Origin: Paralimibaculum aggregatum
Lineage (GTDB): Bacteria; Pseudomonadota; Alphaproteobacteria; Rhodobacterales; Rhodobacteraceae
Direction of reading: 5' to 3'
Assembly (NCBI RefSeq): GCF_030270585.1
Contig: NZ_BSYI01000023.1
Location: forward strand, 1-64,000
Length of the DNA: 64,000 nucleotides
Under the pieces are notes generated by a model. That model saw only the letters and a program-made list of their open reading frames with translations. It searched no databases and was not told where the DNA came from. Position numbers and translations under genes: made by a program. Each line of letters opens with the position of its first letter. Position 1 is the first letter of the stretch. Below, one piece after another: positions 8,703 to 18,026 of the stretch.

Positions 8703-11039
8703 ATGGGGCTGGCGGCATCGGCGGGGGCGGAGGCGCGAGCCGGGCGGCTCGCGGCGCGCATCCTCGCGCATCGCTGGCTCTGGGTGGCGCTGGCGCTGCT
8801 GCTGGCGCTGGGCGCGGGCTGGAGCGCCTCGGGGCTCTGGCTGCAGCCGGATGCGCGGATCTTCTTCGCCGAGGACAACCCGGACCGGGTGGCGCTCGAC
8901 GCCTTCGAGGGGCAGTTCGCCCGCGACGACAACGTGGTGATCATGCTGGAGCCGCCAGGCGGCGACGTGTTTGCGCCGGCGGTGCTGGCGCTGATCGGCG
9001 ACATCACCGAACGCGCCTGGCAACTGCCCTTTGTCCGCCGGGTGATATCGCTCACCAACATCCCGCATATCGAGGCGGCGGGGGACGATATCCGGGTGCG
9101 CGACATGGTGCCGGACCCTGCGGCGGCCTCGCCCGAGGCGGCCGCGGCAGCGCGCGCCGCCTCGCTCGGACGGCCCGATCTCGTGGACAAGCTGGTCGAT
9201 CCGGAGGGCCGCTACAGCGCCATCCACATCCTGCTGCGCGTGCCGCGGATCCGCCCGCAGGAGGAGATCCCCCAGCTGATGGCCGAGGTCGAGGCGCTGC
9301 GTGCCGCCGTCGCCGCGGAGAGCCCGGGCCTGCGCATGAGCATCTCGGGATCGGTGGCCATCGACAACGCCTTCGCCACCGCCGGCATGGCCGATGCGAA
9401 ACGCCTGCTCGGGCCGATGCTGGGCGTGCTGCTGCTGGTGATCGGGCTGGCGCTGCGCTCCGTGCTCGCGGTGTTCGGCGTGGTGCTGGTGATCGTGCTG
9501 GCGGCGCTCGCCGGGCTCGGCGCGCTCGGGCTCTGGGGCCGGCCGCTCAACTCGATCACGGTGCTGGCGCCGCTCTACATCGCGACGCTCTCGGTCGGCT
9601 CGGCGGTGCACATCTTCGCCGGCGTGCGCCAGGCGATGGTCGAGAGCCCGGACCGGCGGGACTGGGCGCGGCTGGCGCTGGCGCGGCACATGGGGCCGAT
9701 CACCATCGCCTGCGTCACCACCGCGGTGGGGTTCCTCACGCTCAACTTCTCGATCTCCCCGCCGTTCCGCGAGTTCGGCACCATCGTCGCGATCGGCGTG
9801 CTGGCGGCGCTGGCGCTGACGCTGACGCTGCTGCCGGCGCTGGTCACGCTGCTGCCGCTTCGCCGCCATGCCGAGCCGGCCACCGCGCGGGCGCTGATGG
9901 AGCCGCTGGCCGAGCGGGTGATCCGCGGCCGGCGCTGGCTGTTCCCGGGTCTGGCCGGGCTGGCGCTGCTGGCCGCCACCGGGATCTCGCAGATCCGCTT
10001 CGAGGACGATTTCCTGCGCTATTTCGACGAGAGCTTCCAGATCCGCCGCGACATCGACCATATCGAGGACCGGCTGGTCGGGCTCAACATGCTCGAATAC
10101 CCGCTCGAGAGCGGCCGGGCAGGGGGGATCAACGACCCCGCCTTCCTCGCCCAGGCGGCGGGCTTCGTCGACTGGCTGCGCGCGCAGCCCGAGGTGCGCG
10201 GCGTGCGCAGCGTCACCGACACGCTGAAGCGGCTCAACATGCATCTGCATGGCGACGACCCGGCCCTCCACCGGCTGCCGGAGGATGCCGAGGCGACGGC
10301 GCAGGCGCTGTTCCTCTACGAGCTCTCCCTCGGCTACGGCATGGATCTCTCGGACCAGATCAACGTCTCGCGCTCGGCGATCCGCGTCACCGCCTCGCTG
10401 CCGGAGATCACCACCGCCGGGATCCGCGATCTCGAGGACCGCGCCGCGCGCTGGCTGGCGGCGAATGCCCCCGGCATCGAAACCCGGCCGACCGGGGTCT
10501 CCCACGTCTTCATGCTGATATCGCAGCGCGACGCCCGCGAGATGCTGCTCGGCACCGGGCTGGCGATCCTGCTGATCTCCGGGATCATCGGGCTGGCCTT
10601 CCGCAACCTGCGGATCGGGGTGCTCAGCCTCGTGCCCAACCTGGTGCCGGCGCTCGTCGCCTTCGGGATCTGGGGCTATGCCACGGGGGCGGTGACGCTG
10701 GCGGTCTCGGTGGTGGCGGCCTCGACGCTCGGCATCGTGGTTGACGACACGGTGCATTTCCTCGCCGCCTATGCGCGCGGGCGGCGGCGCGGGCTGGCGC
10801 CGGAGGATGCGGTGCGCGGCGCCTTCCGCGCGGTCGGCATGGCGCTCGCGGTCACCACGGCGGGGCTGGCGGCGGGCTTCGCCGTGCTGGCGCAGTCGGG
10901 CTTCGCGGTGAACGGCGACATGGCGCTGCTCTCGGGCCTCACCATCACCGTGGCGCTGCTGGCCGATTTCCTGATGCTGCCCGGCCTGCTGATCTGGCTC
11001 GACCGGCGCCGCGAGGCCCGCCACGCCCGCGTCGCCTGA
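8703..11039 (+). CDS. RND/MMPL-family exporter
   Basis: 778 residues with the internal duplication of the RND superfamily. Each half has one transmembrane segment (about 24-44 and 412-430), a large periplasmic loop, then a block of about five segments (roughly 235-400 and 615-770). TLGIVVDDTVHF in the second block matches the RND TM4-type Asp motif used in proton coupling. It belongs with the 'predicted exporter' MMPL/SSD-like proteins that move lipids or hydrophobic molecules rather than tripartite drug pumps, as no adaptor or outer-membrane gene is adjacent. GGGAGG precedes ATG 8703. The substrate is unknown. Confidence 0.85.
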   Translation: MGLAASAGAEARAGRLAARILAHRWLWVALALLLALGAGWSASGLWLQPDARIFFAEDNPDRVALDAFEGQFARDDNVVIMLEPPGGDVFAPAVLALIGDITERAWQLPFVRRVISLTNIPHIEAAGDDIRVRDMVPDPAAASPEAAAAARAASLGRPDLVDKLVDPEGRYSAIHILLRVPRIRPQEEIPQLMAEVEALRAAVAAESPGLRMSISGSVAIDNAFATAGMADAKRLLGPMLGVLLLVIGLALRSVLAVFGVVLVIVLAALAGLGALGLWGRPLNSITVLAPLYIATLSVGSAVHIFAGVRQAMVESPDRRDWARLALARHMGPITIACVTTAVGFLTLNFSISPPFREFGTIVAIGVLAALALTLTLLPALVTLLPLRRHAEPATARALMEPLAERVIRGRRWLFPGLAGLALLAATGISQIRFEDDFLRYFDESFQIRRDIDHIEDRLVGLNMLEYPLESGRAGGINDPAFLAQAAGFVDWLRAQPEVRGVRSVTDTLKRLNMHLHGDDPALHRLPEDAEATAQALFLYELSLGYGMDLSDQINVSRSAIRVTASLPEITTAGIRDLEDRAARWLAANAPGIETRPTGVSHVFMLISQRDAREMLLGTGLAILLISGIIGLAFRNLRIGVLSLVPNLVPALVAFGIWGYATGAVTLAVSVVAASTLGIVVDDTVHFLAAYARGRRRGLAPEDAVRGAFRAVGMALAVTTAGLAAGFAVLAQSGFAVNGDMALLSGLTITVALLADFLMLPGLLIWLDRRREARHARVA

Positions 11040-11107
11040 GGCGCCCCGTGGCCCGCTCGCGCCGTGGAGGCGCGGCAACGCGGCGACCGCCTCGGGGACG
11101 CCGGCGC

Positions 11108-12589
11108 TCAGCCCGCTGCCGCGAGCCCGCCCCAGAGCCGGGCGATCCGGCCGATGCCCTCGGGAATCCGCTCCGCCGGGATCGAGGAGAAGCCGAGCCG
11201 CAGATGCCGCGCCCCCGCCGCCTCGCGCGCGAAGAAGGCGCCGCCCGGCTCCACCAGCACCCCCTCGGCGAGCGCGCGCTCGGCAAAGCCGGCGCTGTCG
11301 AACCCGGCCGGCCCGGTCAGCCAGAAGGCCGAGCCGCCGAAGCCCGGCGCCTGCGCCCAGCCCGGCAGATGCGTCTCCAGCGCCTCCTGCATCGCCAGCC
11401 AGCGCCCGCGATAGACGCGGTGGATGCGCCGCACCAGCACCTCGTAGTGCCCATTGGTCATGAACAGCGCCGCCGCGCGCTGGTTGTTGCCCGGCGGGTG
11501 GCGCAGCATCAGCCGGCGCAGGTCGCGCAGCCGTGTCACCAGCGCCCGTTCTGCCACGATGAAGCCGAGCCGCAGCCCCGGCATCACCGATTTCGAGAAC
11601 GAGCCGACATAGACCACCCGCCCCTCGCGATCGAGTGATTTCAGCGCCGGCAGCGGCGAGCCCATGTAGTTGGTCTCGAACTCGTAATCGTCCTCGACGA
11701 TCACCGCGTCGCGCTCTGCCGCCGCGGCCAGCAGCGCCTGGCGCCGCTCGAGGCTCATGGTCACCGTGCTGGGATAGTGATGCGAGGGGGTGACGAAGAT
11801 CAGGCTCGCCGGGTCGAGCCGCTCGTCCACCACCAGCCCCTCGTCGTCGACCGGCACGGCGCGCAGATCCACCCCCCGGCAGCGCAGCATGTTGCGCAGG
11901 TCGGGGTAGCCGGGGTCCTCCATCGCCGCGGCGGTGCCGCGCTCGGAGAGGTACTCCGCCACGAGATAGAGCGCGTTCTGCGCGCCCAGCGTCACCAGCA
12001 CCTGGTCCGGCCCCGCCTGGATGCCGCGGCGCGGCAGGATGCGGCGCACGATCTCGTCGAGCAGCAGCGGGTCGTCATGGGCATACTGGTCCACCGTCCA
12101 GGCATCGAGCCAGCGCTTGCCCATGGCCTGGCGCATGCTGTCGCGCCACTCGGCGATCGGGAAGACGGTGTGATCGACCTGCCCGTAGATGAAAGGGAAG
12201 CGGTAGCGCGACCAGTCGGTCGGCCGCCGCAGGAAGCGCAGGTCCTCCATCTGCATCCGGGTGCGCGCCGCCCAGTCGATGGCGCCGGTGGCGGGGGTGT
12301 CGCTGCCGGGCGCCTGCGGCACCGTGTTCAGCCCCTCGATGGCGGCGGGATCGACATAGAAGCCCGAGCGCTCGCGCGCCTGCAGGAAACCCTCCGAGAC
12401 CAGCGCCTGGTAGGCCAGCGTCACGGTGTTGCGCGAGACCCCGAGCCGGTGTGCCATGGCCCGCGTCGAGGGCACCGGCTCGGCCGGGCGCAACTGCCCC
12501 GCGCCGATCGCCGAGACCAGGATCTCGCGGATCTGCGCCTGCAGCGTGGCGGGCAGGCTGCGGTCGAGATGATAGAGGGCGTCGCGCAT
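11108..12589 (-). CDS. MocR/PdxR-family regulator (GntR winged helix plus aminotransferase-like domain)
   Basis: 493-residue fusion. Residues 1-80 are a GntR winged helix (STRAMAHRLGVSRNTVTLAYQAL). From about 125 on it is a fold-type I aminotransferase domain with the PLP lysine Lys333 in GSFSKSVMPG and the DDYEFE region. MocR proteins sense PLP or an amino donor and usually control the divergent gene, here an omega-aminotransferase. TauR of Rhodobacter is a well-known relative of this layout. TGAGG lies 5 nt before ATG 12589. Confidence 0.92.
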   Translation of the reverse strand: MRDALYHLDRSLPATLQAQIREILVSAIGAGQLRPAEPVPSTRAMAHRLGVSRNTVTLAYQALVSEGFLQARERSGFYVDPAAIEGLNTVPQAPGSDTPATGAIDWAARTRMQMEDLRFLRRPTDWSRYRFPFIYGQVDHTVFPIAEWRDSMRQAMGKRWLDAWTVDQYAHDDPLLLDEIVRRILPRRGIQAGPDQVLVTLGAQNALYLVAEYLSERGTAAAMEDPGYPDLRNMLRCRGVDLRAVPVDDEGLVVDERLDPASLIFVTPSHHYPSTVTMSLERRQALLAAAAERDAVIVEDDYEFETNYMGSPLPALKSLDREGRVVYVGSFSKSVMPGLRLGFIVAERALVTRLRDLRRLMLRHPPGNNQRAAALFMTNGHYEVLVRRIHRVYRGRWLAMQEALETHLPGWAQAPGFGGSAFWLTGPAGFDSAGFAERALAEGVLVEPGGAFFAREAAGARHLRLGFSSIPAERIPEGIGRIARLWGGLAAAG

Positions 12590-12612
12590 TTGGCCTCAGA
12601 CGGGCTCCGAAA

Positions 12613-12649
12613 CTGGATCTATAGAAGATCCAGCCTATGGCAGTAGGCT
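12613..12649. promoter_or_regulatory. Two adjacent inverted repeats in the MocR/aminotransferase divergent promoter
   Basis: CTGGATC-7 nt-GATCCAG (12613-12633) is followed at once by AGCCTA-6 nt-TAGGCT (12632-12649). Both are perfect and lie in the 93-bp gap between divergent starts. The CTGGATCTATA element resembles the CTGGAC-type half sites described for the MocR protein TauR. Likely operator for the adjacent MocR regulator; this is inference. Confidence 0.5.
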
Positions 12650-12682
12650 CGCGACAATCAAGCCAGCAAAGGAACCCGGTCC

Positions 12683-14023
12683 ATGCACGACCTCGATGTG
12701 GGCGGTGCCACCCGCGCCAATTCGCTCGAAGAGCACTGGATGCCGTTCACCGGCAACCGTGACTTCAAGATCAACCCCCGCCTCGTCGTCAAGGGCGAGG
12801 GCATGTACTACACCGATCACAAGGGCGGCCGGGTGATCGACGGCTCCTCGGCGCTGTTCTGCTCGCCCGCCGGTCACGCCCGCCCCGAGATCGCCGATGC
12901 GGTGTCGGCGCAGCTGCGCGAGAACAGCTACACCCCGCCGTTCCAGCTCGGCCATCCCGGCAGCTTCGAGCTGGCGCGCCGGGTCGCCGGGCTGCTGCCG
13001 GAGCCGCTCAACCACGTGTTCTTCGTCAACTCGGGCTCGGAGTCGATCGACACCGCGCTGAAGATCGCCATGGCCTATCACCGCGCCAACGGGCAGGCGC
13101 AGCGGCTGCGCTTCGTCTCGCGCGAGCGTGCCTATCACGGCGTGAACATCGGCGGCGTCTCGCTGGCCGGCATGGTGAAGAACCGCGAGACCTTCCCGGT
13201 GACCATGCCCAATGTCGTCACCATGCGGCACACCTTCACCGGCAAGGAGCTGTTCTGCGACGGCCAGCCCCAGCAGGACGGCGTCGAGCTCGCCAACGAT
13301 CTCGAGCGGCACTGCCAGACCTATGGCGGCAGCACCATCGCGGCGGTCTTCGTCGAGCCGGTGGCCGGCTCCACCGGCACCCTGGTGCCGCCGGTCGGCT
13401 ATCTCGAGCGGATCCGCGAGATCTGCGACGCGCATGGCATCCTGCTGGTGTTCGACGAGGTGATCACCGGCTTCGGCCGCCTCGGCGCGCCCTTCGCCAG
13501 CCAGCTCTTCGGCGTGACGCCGGATATCTGCACCATGGCCAAGGCGCTGACCAACGGCTCGATCCCGATGGGCGCCGTGGCGGTGCGCGACGAGATCTAC
13601 GAGACCGTCACCGATGCGAGCCCGGAGAACGCCATCGAGTTCTTCCACGGCTACACCTATTCGGCGCATCCGGCGGCCTGCGCGGCGGGCAATGCGGCGC
13701 TGGAGATCTACCGCTCCGAGGCGCTGTTCGACCGCGCCGCCGAGCTCGCGCCCTATTTCAAGGACGCGATGATGAGCCTGCGCGACCACGACCTGGTCAC
13801 CGACATCCGCACCATCGGCATGATGTCCGGCCTCGAGGTGGCGCATGACGGCGTGCCCGGCCGCCGCGGGCAGGAGATGCAGAAGACGCTCTTCTGGAAC
13901 GGCTGCCACGTGAAGTTCACCGGCGACACCGCGATCGTCGCGCCGGCCTTCGTCGCCGAGCGGGCGCATATCGACGAGATCGTCGACAAGATCCGCAAGA
14001 CGCTGGATCAGGCGAAGGGCTGA
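12683..14023 (+). CDS. Omega-amino acid (beta-alanine-type):pyruvate aminotransferase, class III
   Basis: 446-residue class III PLP aminotransferase. Lys287 (MAKALTNG) is the PLP lysine and Asp258 (VFDEVITGFGR) pairs with the cofactor nitrogen. The N-terminal EEHWMPFTGNRDF, HVFFVNSGSE and HGYTYSAHPAACAAG match the beta-alanine/omega-amino acid:pyruvate transaminase pattern closely. It probably deaminates beta-alanine, taurine-like or other omega-amines to semialdehydes with pyruvate as acceptor. The exact donor is not certain; no dehydrogenase or xsc gene is adjacent. It is divergent from the MocR gene that probably activates it. Confidence 0.85.
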   Translation: MHDLDVGGATRANSLEEHWMPFTGNRDFKINPRLVVKGEGMYYTDHKGGRVIDGSSALFCSPAGHARPEIADAVSAQLRENSYTPPFQLGHPGSFELARRVAGLLPEPLNHVFFVNSGSESIDTALKIAMAYHRANGQAQRLRFVSRERAYHGVNIGGVSLAGMVKNRETFPVTMPNVVTMRHTFTGKELFCDGQPQQDGVELANDLERHCQTYGGSTIAAVFVEPVAGSTGTLVPPVGYLERIREICDAHGILLVFDEVITGFGRLGAPFASQLFGVTPDICTMAKALTNGSIPMGAVAVRDEIYETVTDASPENAIEFFHGYTYSAHPAACAAGNAALEIYRSEALFDRAAELAPYFKDAMMSLRDHDLVTDIRTIGMMSGLEVAHDGVPGRRGQEMQKTLFWNGCHVKFTGDTAIVAPAFVAERAHIDEIVDKIRKTLDQAKG

Positions 14024-14076
14024 GGGGCAGGGCCCGAGGCCCGGATGCCACCGAAAGCCCACCGATGAGCCACCGG

Positions 14077-14100
14077 AACGGCCCCCGCGCGGGGCCGTTT
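14077..14100. terminator. Bidirectional terminator-like hairpin
   Basis: Perfect 9-bp stem AACGGCCCC / GGGGCCGTT with a 5-nt loop between the convergent aminotransferase (plus) and livM (minus) genes. It is followed by TTTCCG on plus and TTCCGG on minus, so the T-tract is weak in both directions. Confidence 0.6.
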
Positions 14101-14105
14101 CCGCG

Positions 14106-15437
14106 TCAGCAGTCCGGCGCCCGCGCCGGCCGGGTGCGCGGGCGCTCCGGGATCAGCCCCTTCGGGCTGAAGCGCAGCGCCAGGATCAGGATCGCCCCCA
14201 TCAGCACCATGCGCATATGCGGCGCGCCGGCGATCAGGTGGAGCCGCAGCCAGTGCTCCTCGCCGAGCCCGGCGGTGATCGCGCCCATCAGCCAGCGCCC
14301 CGCGGGCTCGGCCTCGACCCAGACCAGCCACACCAGGAAGGCGCCGAACACCGCGCCCCAGTTGTTGCCCGAGCCGCCGACGATCACCATCACCCAGATC
14401 AGGAAGGTGAAGCGCAGCGGGTTGTAGCTGCCCGGCGTGAACTGCCCGTCGAGCGTGGTCAGCATCGCCCCGGCGATCCCCACCACCGCGGAGCCGAGCA
14501 CGAAGATCTCGAGATGCCGGCCGGTGACGTCCTTGCCCATGGCCTCGGCGGCGGTCTCGTTGTCGCGGATCGCGCGCATCATCCGGCCCCAGGGGGCGTT
14601 GAGCGCGCGCTCGGCGAGCCACATCAGCACCACCAGCACCGCCAGGAACAGCCCGGCATAGGCGAGCTTCACCGCGATCGAGCTGGCCTCCACCGGGTCG
14701 ATGCCCCAGGCCTCGGCCCGCGCGACGAACCAGGGCGCCGCCTGCAGGTCGATCTCGTAGGGCACCGGGCGGGGCAGGCCGGTGACGTTCTTGACGCCGC
14801 GGGTCAGCCAGTCCTCGTTCTTGAGAACCGAGAGGATGATCTCCGAGATCCCCAGGGTGGCGATGGCGAGATAGTCCGAGCGCAGGCCGAGCGCGGTCTT
14901 GCCCACCAGCCAGGCGGCGCCGGCGGCGAACAGCCCGCCGACCAGCCAGGCCAGCAGGATCGGCAGCCCGAGCCCGCCGAGATAGCCGGTGAGCGCCGGG
15001 TCCACCGCCTCGATCGCCTCCGCGCCGGGGTCGAAGGCCCGCCGCGCCAGCGCATAGCCGAGCAGCACCACCAGGGTCACCGCCAGCACCCGCCAGCGCC
15101 CGGGCGCGAGCCGCCGGCGCAGCGCCGTCGCGGCCACCGCGGTCAGCGCCACCGCCAGCGCGGCGAGGCCGATCCCGCCCGCGCCGGCCGCCCATGCCGC
15201 CGCCACCGGGGGCATCGAGACCAGCACCGCCGCCACCCCGCCGAGCGCCGCGAAGCCCATGATCCCGACATTGAACAGCCCGGCATAGCCCCACTGCATG
15301 TTCACCCCGAGCGCCATCACCGCCGAGATCAGGCAGAGATTGACGATGGAGAGCGCCACCGACCAGCTCTGCAGCCAGCCAATCAGCAGCAGCACCGCGG
15401 CCATGCCGAGATAGAGAAGCGGCGCGCGGAGGCTCAT
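14106..15437 (-). CDS. livM: Branched-chain amino acid-type ABC transporter permease LivM
   Basis: 443-residue inner-membrane permease with about ten hydrophobic segments. It is longer than typical LivM because of an expanded variable region around residues 75-190. The family signature is seen in NVGIMGFAALGG and in GKTALGLRSDYLAIATLGISEI. The ATG overlaps the livH stop (ATGA). It is the last gene of the livKGFHM-like operon. This transporter class takes up branched-chain or other hydrophobic amino acids, amides or urea; the substrate cannot be told from the permease. Confidence 0.9.
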   Translation of the reverse strand: MSLRAPLLYLGMAAVLLLIGWLQSWSVALSIVNLCLISAVMALGVNMQWGYAGLFNVGIMGFAALGGVAAVLVSMPPVAAAWAAGAGGIGLAALAVALTAVAATALRRRLAPGRWRVLAVTLVVLLGYALARRAFDPGAEAIEAVDPALTGYLGGLGLPILLAWLVGGLFAAGAAWLVGKTALGLRSDYLAIATLGISEIILSVLKNEDWLTRGVKNVTGLPRPVPYEIDLQAAPWFVARAEAWGIDPVEASSIAVKLAYAGLFLAVLVVLMWLAERALNAPWGRMMRAIRDNETAAEAMGKDVTGRHLEIFVLGSAVVGIAGAMLTTLDGQFTPGSYNPLRFTFLIWVMVIVGGSGNNWGAVFGAFLVWLVWVEAEPAGRWLMGAITAGLGEEHWLRLHLIAGAPHMRMVLMGAILILALRFSPKGLIPERPRTRPARAPDC

Positions 15438-16447
15438 ATCACCTGTCCCCGGAAGAGCCCGGTCGGGCGCACCAGCAGCACCACGACCAGGATGATGAAG
15501 GAGATCGCGAACTTGTAGTCGGTGCCGAGGAGCTGCATCAGCCCCTCGGGCGCCCAGGGCTCCGGCAGCAGGTAGCCGGCGACGCGCTTGTAGGCATAGG
15601 TCAGCCCGAGCTCGGAGAAGGCGATCACGAAGCCCCCGGCGATGGCACCCACCGGATGCCCGATGCCGCCGACGATGGCGGCCGCGAACATCGGCAGCAG
15701 GAGCTGGAAATAGGTGAAGGGCTTGAAGCTCTTGTCGAGCCCGTAGAGCACCCCGGCCACGGTCGCCAGCGCCGCCGCGATCAGCCAGGTCACGCGCACC
15801 ACCCGGTCCGGGTCGACGCCGGAGAGCAGGGCGAGGTCCTCGTTGTCGGAGAAGGCGCGCATCGCCTTGCCGGTGCGGGTGCGGCGCAGGAACCAGAACA
15901 GTGCCGCCACCACCGCCACCGCGACCACCAGCGTCAGGAGCTGCGTGGTGCGGATCGTCAGCCCCTCCTCGAGCCCGGTCAGCGCCTCGAAGTCGCGCGC
16001 CCGGATGATGAAGCGCTCGCCATCGGCAAAGCGCTGGTCGTCCGGCCCGATGACGAAGCGCACCAGCCCGTTCAGCACGAACATCACGCCGATCGAGAGG
16101 ATCACGAAGGTCACCGGCGTGCTGCGGCGCGCCCGGTGATAGCGGTAGATGTAGCGGTCGGTCAGCAGCACCAGCCCGGCGGTGGCGGCGATGCCGAGCG
16201 GCAGCGCCAGCAGCGCGGTCGGCAGCGGCCCGAGCCCGATGCCGGCGGCCTGCAGCCCCCAGGTGCCGAGGATCGCGGCCATGGTGCCGAAGGCCATGGT
16301 GTCGCCATGCGCGAAGTTGGCAAAGCGCAGCACGGCATAGATCAGCGTTATGCCGAGCGCGCCGAGGGCGAGCTGCGAGCCGTAGGCGATGCCGGGCACC
16401 GCGACGAAGTTGCCGAAGACGGCGAGCGCGTTGAGGATGTCGGCCAA
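15434..16447 (-). CDS. livH: Branched-chain amino acid-type ABC transporter permease LivH
   Basis: 337-residue permease that pairs with LivM. Family features include NFAHGDTMAFGTMAAI near the N-terminus, the RTRTGKAMRAFSDNEDLALLSGVD cytoplasmic coupling region and GGIGHPVGAIAGG. The reading frame opens with TTG (16447) only 3 nt past the livF stop, with a GGGGG-rich stretch just upstream. No ATG or GTG fits the homology as well, so a rare TTG start is likely. Confidence 0.9.
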   Translation of the reverse strand: MADILNALAVFGNFVAVPGIAYGSQLALGALGITLIYAVLRFANFAHGDTMAFGTMAAILGTWGLQAAGIGLGPLPTALLALPLGIAATAGLVLLTDRYIYRYHRARRSTPVTFVILSIGVMFVLNGLVRFVIGPDDQRFADGERFIIRARDFEALTGLEEGLTIRTTQLLTLVVAVAVVAALFWFLRRTRTGKAMRAFSDNEDLALLSGVDPDRVVRVTWLIAAALATVAGVLYGLDKSFKPFTYFQLLLPMFAAAIVGGIGHPVGAIAGGFVIAFSELGLTYAYKRVAGYLLPEPWAPEGLMQLLGTDYKFAISFIILVVVLLVRPTGLFRGQVI

Positions 16448-16450
16448 GGC

Positions 16451-17155
16451 TCAGCCCCCGAGGAAACTGCGGCGCACGTCCGGATCGGCGAGCAGCGCCG
16501 CGCCGGTGTCGGTGTGCCGGTTGGTGCCCTGCACGAGGACATAGCCCCGGTCGGCGATCTCCAGCGCCTGCCGGGCGTTCTGCTCGACCATCAGCACCGC
16601 GATGCCGGTGGCGCGGATCTCGAGGATGCGGTCGAAGAGCTCGTCCATCACCTTCGGCGAGACGCCGGCGGTGGGCTCGTCGAGCATCAGCAGCGAGGGC
16701 CGGGTCATCAGCGCGCGGCCGACGGCGACCTGCTGGCGCTGCCCGCCGGAGAGCTCGCCGGCCCGCTGCCCGCGCTTCTCGGCCAGCACCGGGAACAGCG
16801 CGAAGACCTGCGCCATGGTCTCGGCCGGGTCGTCGTCGCGCAGATAGGCGCCCATCTCGAGGTTCTCCTCCACCGTCATGCCGGTGAAGACGTTGCGGGT
16901 CTGCGGCACGAAGCCCATGCCGCGGGCCACCCGCTCCTGCGGCTTGAGCCGGGTGATGTCGTCGCCGTCGAGGGTGACGCGGCCCTCGCGCAGCGCCAGC
17001 ATCCCGAACACCGCCTTCATCGCGGTCGACTTGCCGGCGCCGTTCGGCCCGACGATCACCGCGATCTCGCCGCGTTCCACCGCCAGCGCGCAGCCGCAGA
17101 GGATGTCGGCGCCGCCATAGCCGCCGGTCATGGCCTCGGCCGAAAGGAAACTCAC
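16451..17155 (-). CDS. livF: ABC transporter ATP-binding protein LivF
   Basis: 234-residue ATPase of the high-affinity amino acid transporter. Walker A is GPNGAGKST, the signature motif is LSGGQRQQ, and Walker B ends LLMLDEPTAGVSP, the LivF-typical wording. It starts with GTG at 17155, overlapping the livG stop as GTGA. It works with LivG as the ATPase pair beneath LivH/LivM. Confidence 0.94.
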   Translation of the reverse strand: MSFLSAEAMTGGYGGADILCGCALAVERGEIAVIVGPNGAGKSTAMKAVFGMLALREGRVTLDGDDITRLKPQERVARGMGFVPQTRNVFTGMTVEENLEMGAYLRDDDPAETMAQVFALFPVLAEKRGQRAGELSGGQRQQVAVGRALMTRPSLLMLDEPTAGVSPKVMDELFDRILEIRATGIAVLMVEQNARQALEIADRGYVLVQGTNRHTDTGAALLADPDVRRSFLGG

Positions 17156-17949
17156 GCGCCCGCCTCCTTCGCTGCGGCCCGCTTGCGGGCGCCGCCGCGG
17201 CCGAGATAGGCCTCGATCACCCGCTCGTCGGCGCGCACCGCCGCCACGCTGCCCTCGGTCAGCACCCGCCCCTCGGCCATCACGATCACCGGGTCGCAGA
17301 GCCGGGCGATGAAATCCATGTCGTGCTCGATCATGCAGAAGGTGTAGCCGCGCTCGCGGTTCAGCCGCAGGATGGCGTCGCCGATGGTGTTGAGCAGCGT
17401 CCGGTTGACGCCCGCGCCGACCTCGTCGAGGAAGACGATCCGCGCATCCACCATCATCGTGCGGCCGAGCTCGAGCAGCTTCTTCTGCCCGCCGGAGAGC
17501 TGCCCGGCCGGGGCCTCGGCGAGATGCCCGAGCCCGAGGAAGGCGATCACCTCGTCGGCCCTGGCGCGGATCGCCGCCTCCTCGGCGCGAACCCTGCCGG
17601 GCCGGAACCAGGCATCGAGCAGCCGCTCGCCGGACTGCCCGCCCGGGACCATCATCAGGTTCTCGCGCACGCTGAGGGTGGCGAACTCGTGCGCGATCTG
17701 GAAGGTGCGCAGCACGCCGCGGGCGAAGAGCTCGTGCGGCTTCAGCCCGGTGATGTCGGCGCCGTCGAGGGTCACGCGGCCGGAGGTCGGCCGGGAATGC
17801 CCGGCGATCACGTTGAAGAGCGTGGTCTTGCCCGCCCCGTTCGGCCCGATCAGCCCGGTGATCGAGCCCTCGGCAATCTCCAGCGTCGCGCCGTCGACCG
17901 CGCGCAGCCCGCCGAAATGCATGTGCAGATCATCGACGCGGATGACCAT
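17152..17949 (-). CDS. livG: ABC transporter ATP-binding protein LivG
   Basis: 265-residue ATPase. Walker A is GPNGAGKTT and the ABC signature is LSGGQKKLLELGRTMM. Walker B is IVFLDEVGAGVN, where the usual DEP reads DEV; this is seen in some LivG proteins. GAGGGG lies just upstream of two consecutive ATG codons (17952, 17949); 17949 has the better spacing. It is separated from the binding-protein gene by a strong hairpin. Confidence 0.93.
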   Translation of the reverse strand: MVIRVDDLHMHFGGLRAVDGATLEIAEGSITGLIGPNGAGKTTLFNVIAGHSRPTSGRVTLDGADITGLKPHELFARGVLRTFQIAHEFATLSVRENLMMVPGGQSGERLLDAWFRPGRVRAEEAAIRARADEVIAFLGLGHLAEAPAGQLSGGQKKLLELGRTMMVDARIVFLDEVGAGVNRTLLNTIGDAILRLNRERGYTFCMIEHDMDFIARLCDPVIVMAEGRVLTEGSVAAVRADERVIEAYLGRGGARKRAAAKEAGA

Positions 17950-17963
17950 CATCCCCCCTCGCA

Positions 17964-17994
17964 CGCAGCCCGGAGGGGCGTCCTCCGGGCTGCG
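17964..17994 (-). other. Intercistronic hairpin after the binding-protein gene
   Basis: Perfect 13-bp inverted repeat CGCAGCCCGGAGG / CCTCCGGGCTGCG with a 5-nt loop, placed between the livK-like stop and livG. There is no T-run. Such structures often stabilise the abundant binding-protein message and lower expression of downstream ABC genes. Confidence 0.65.
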
Positions 17995-18026
17995 CGACCA
18001 GCAAGCTGTCCCGCCGGGACCCCGTG

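Noticed and set aside
8616-11078. An 820-codon open frame antisense to the RND exporter
   Set aside because: Protein would be Arg/His/Gln/Asp-rich low-complexity sequence typical of antisense frames; the plus-strand exporter is clear.
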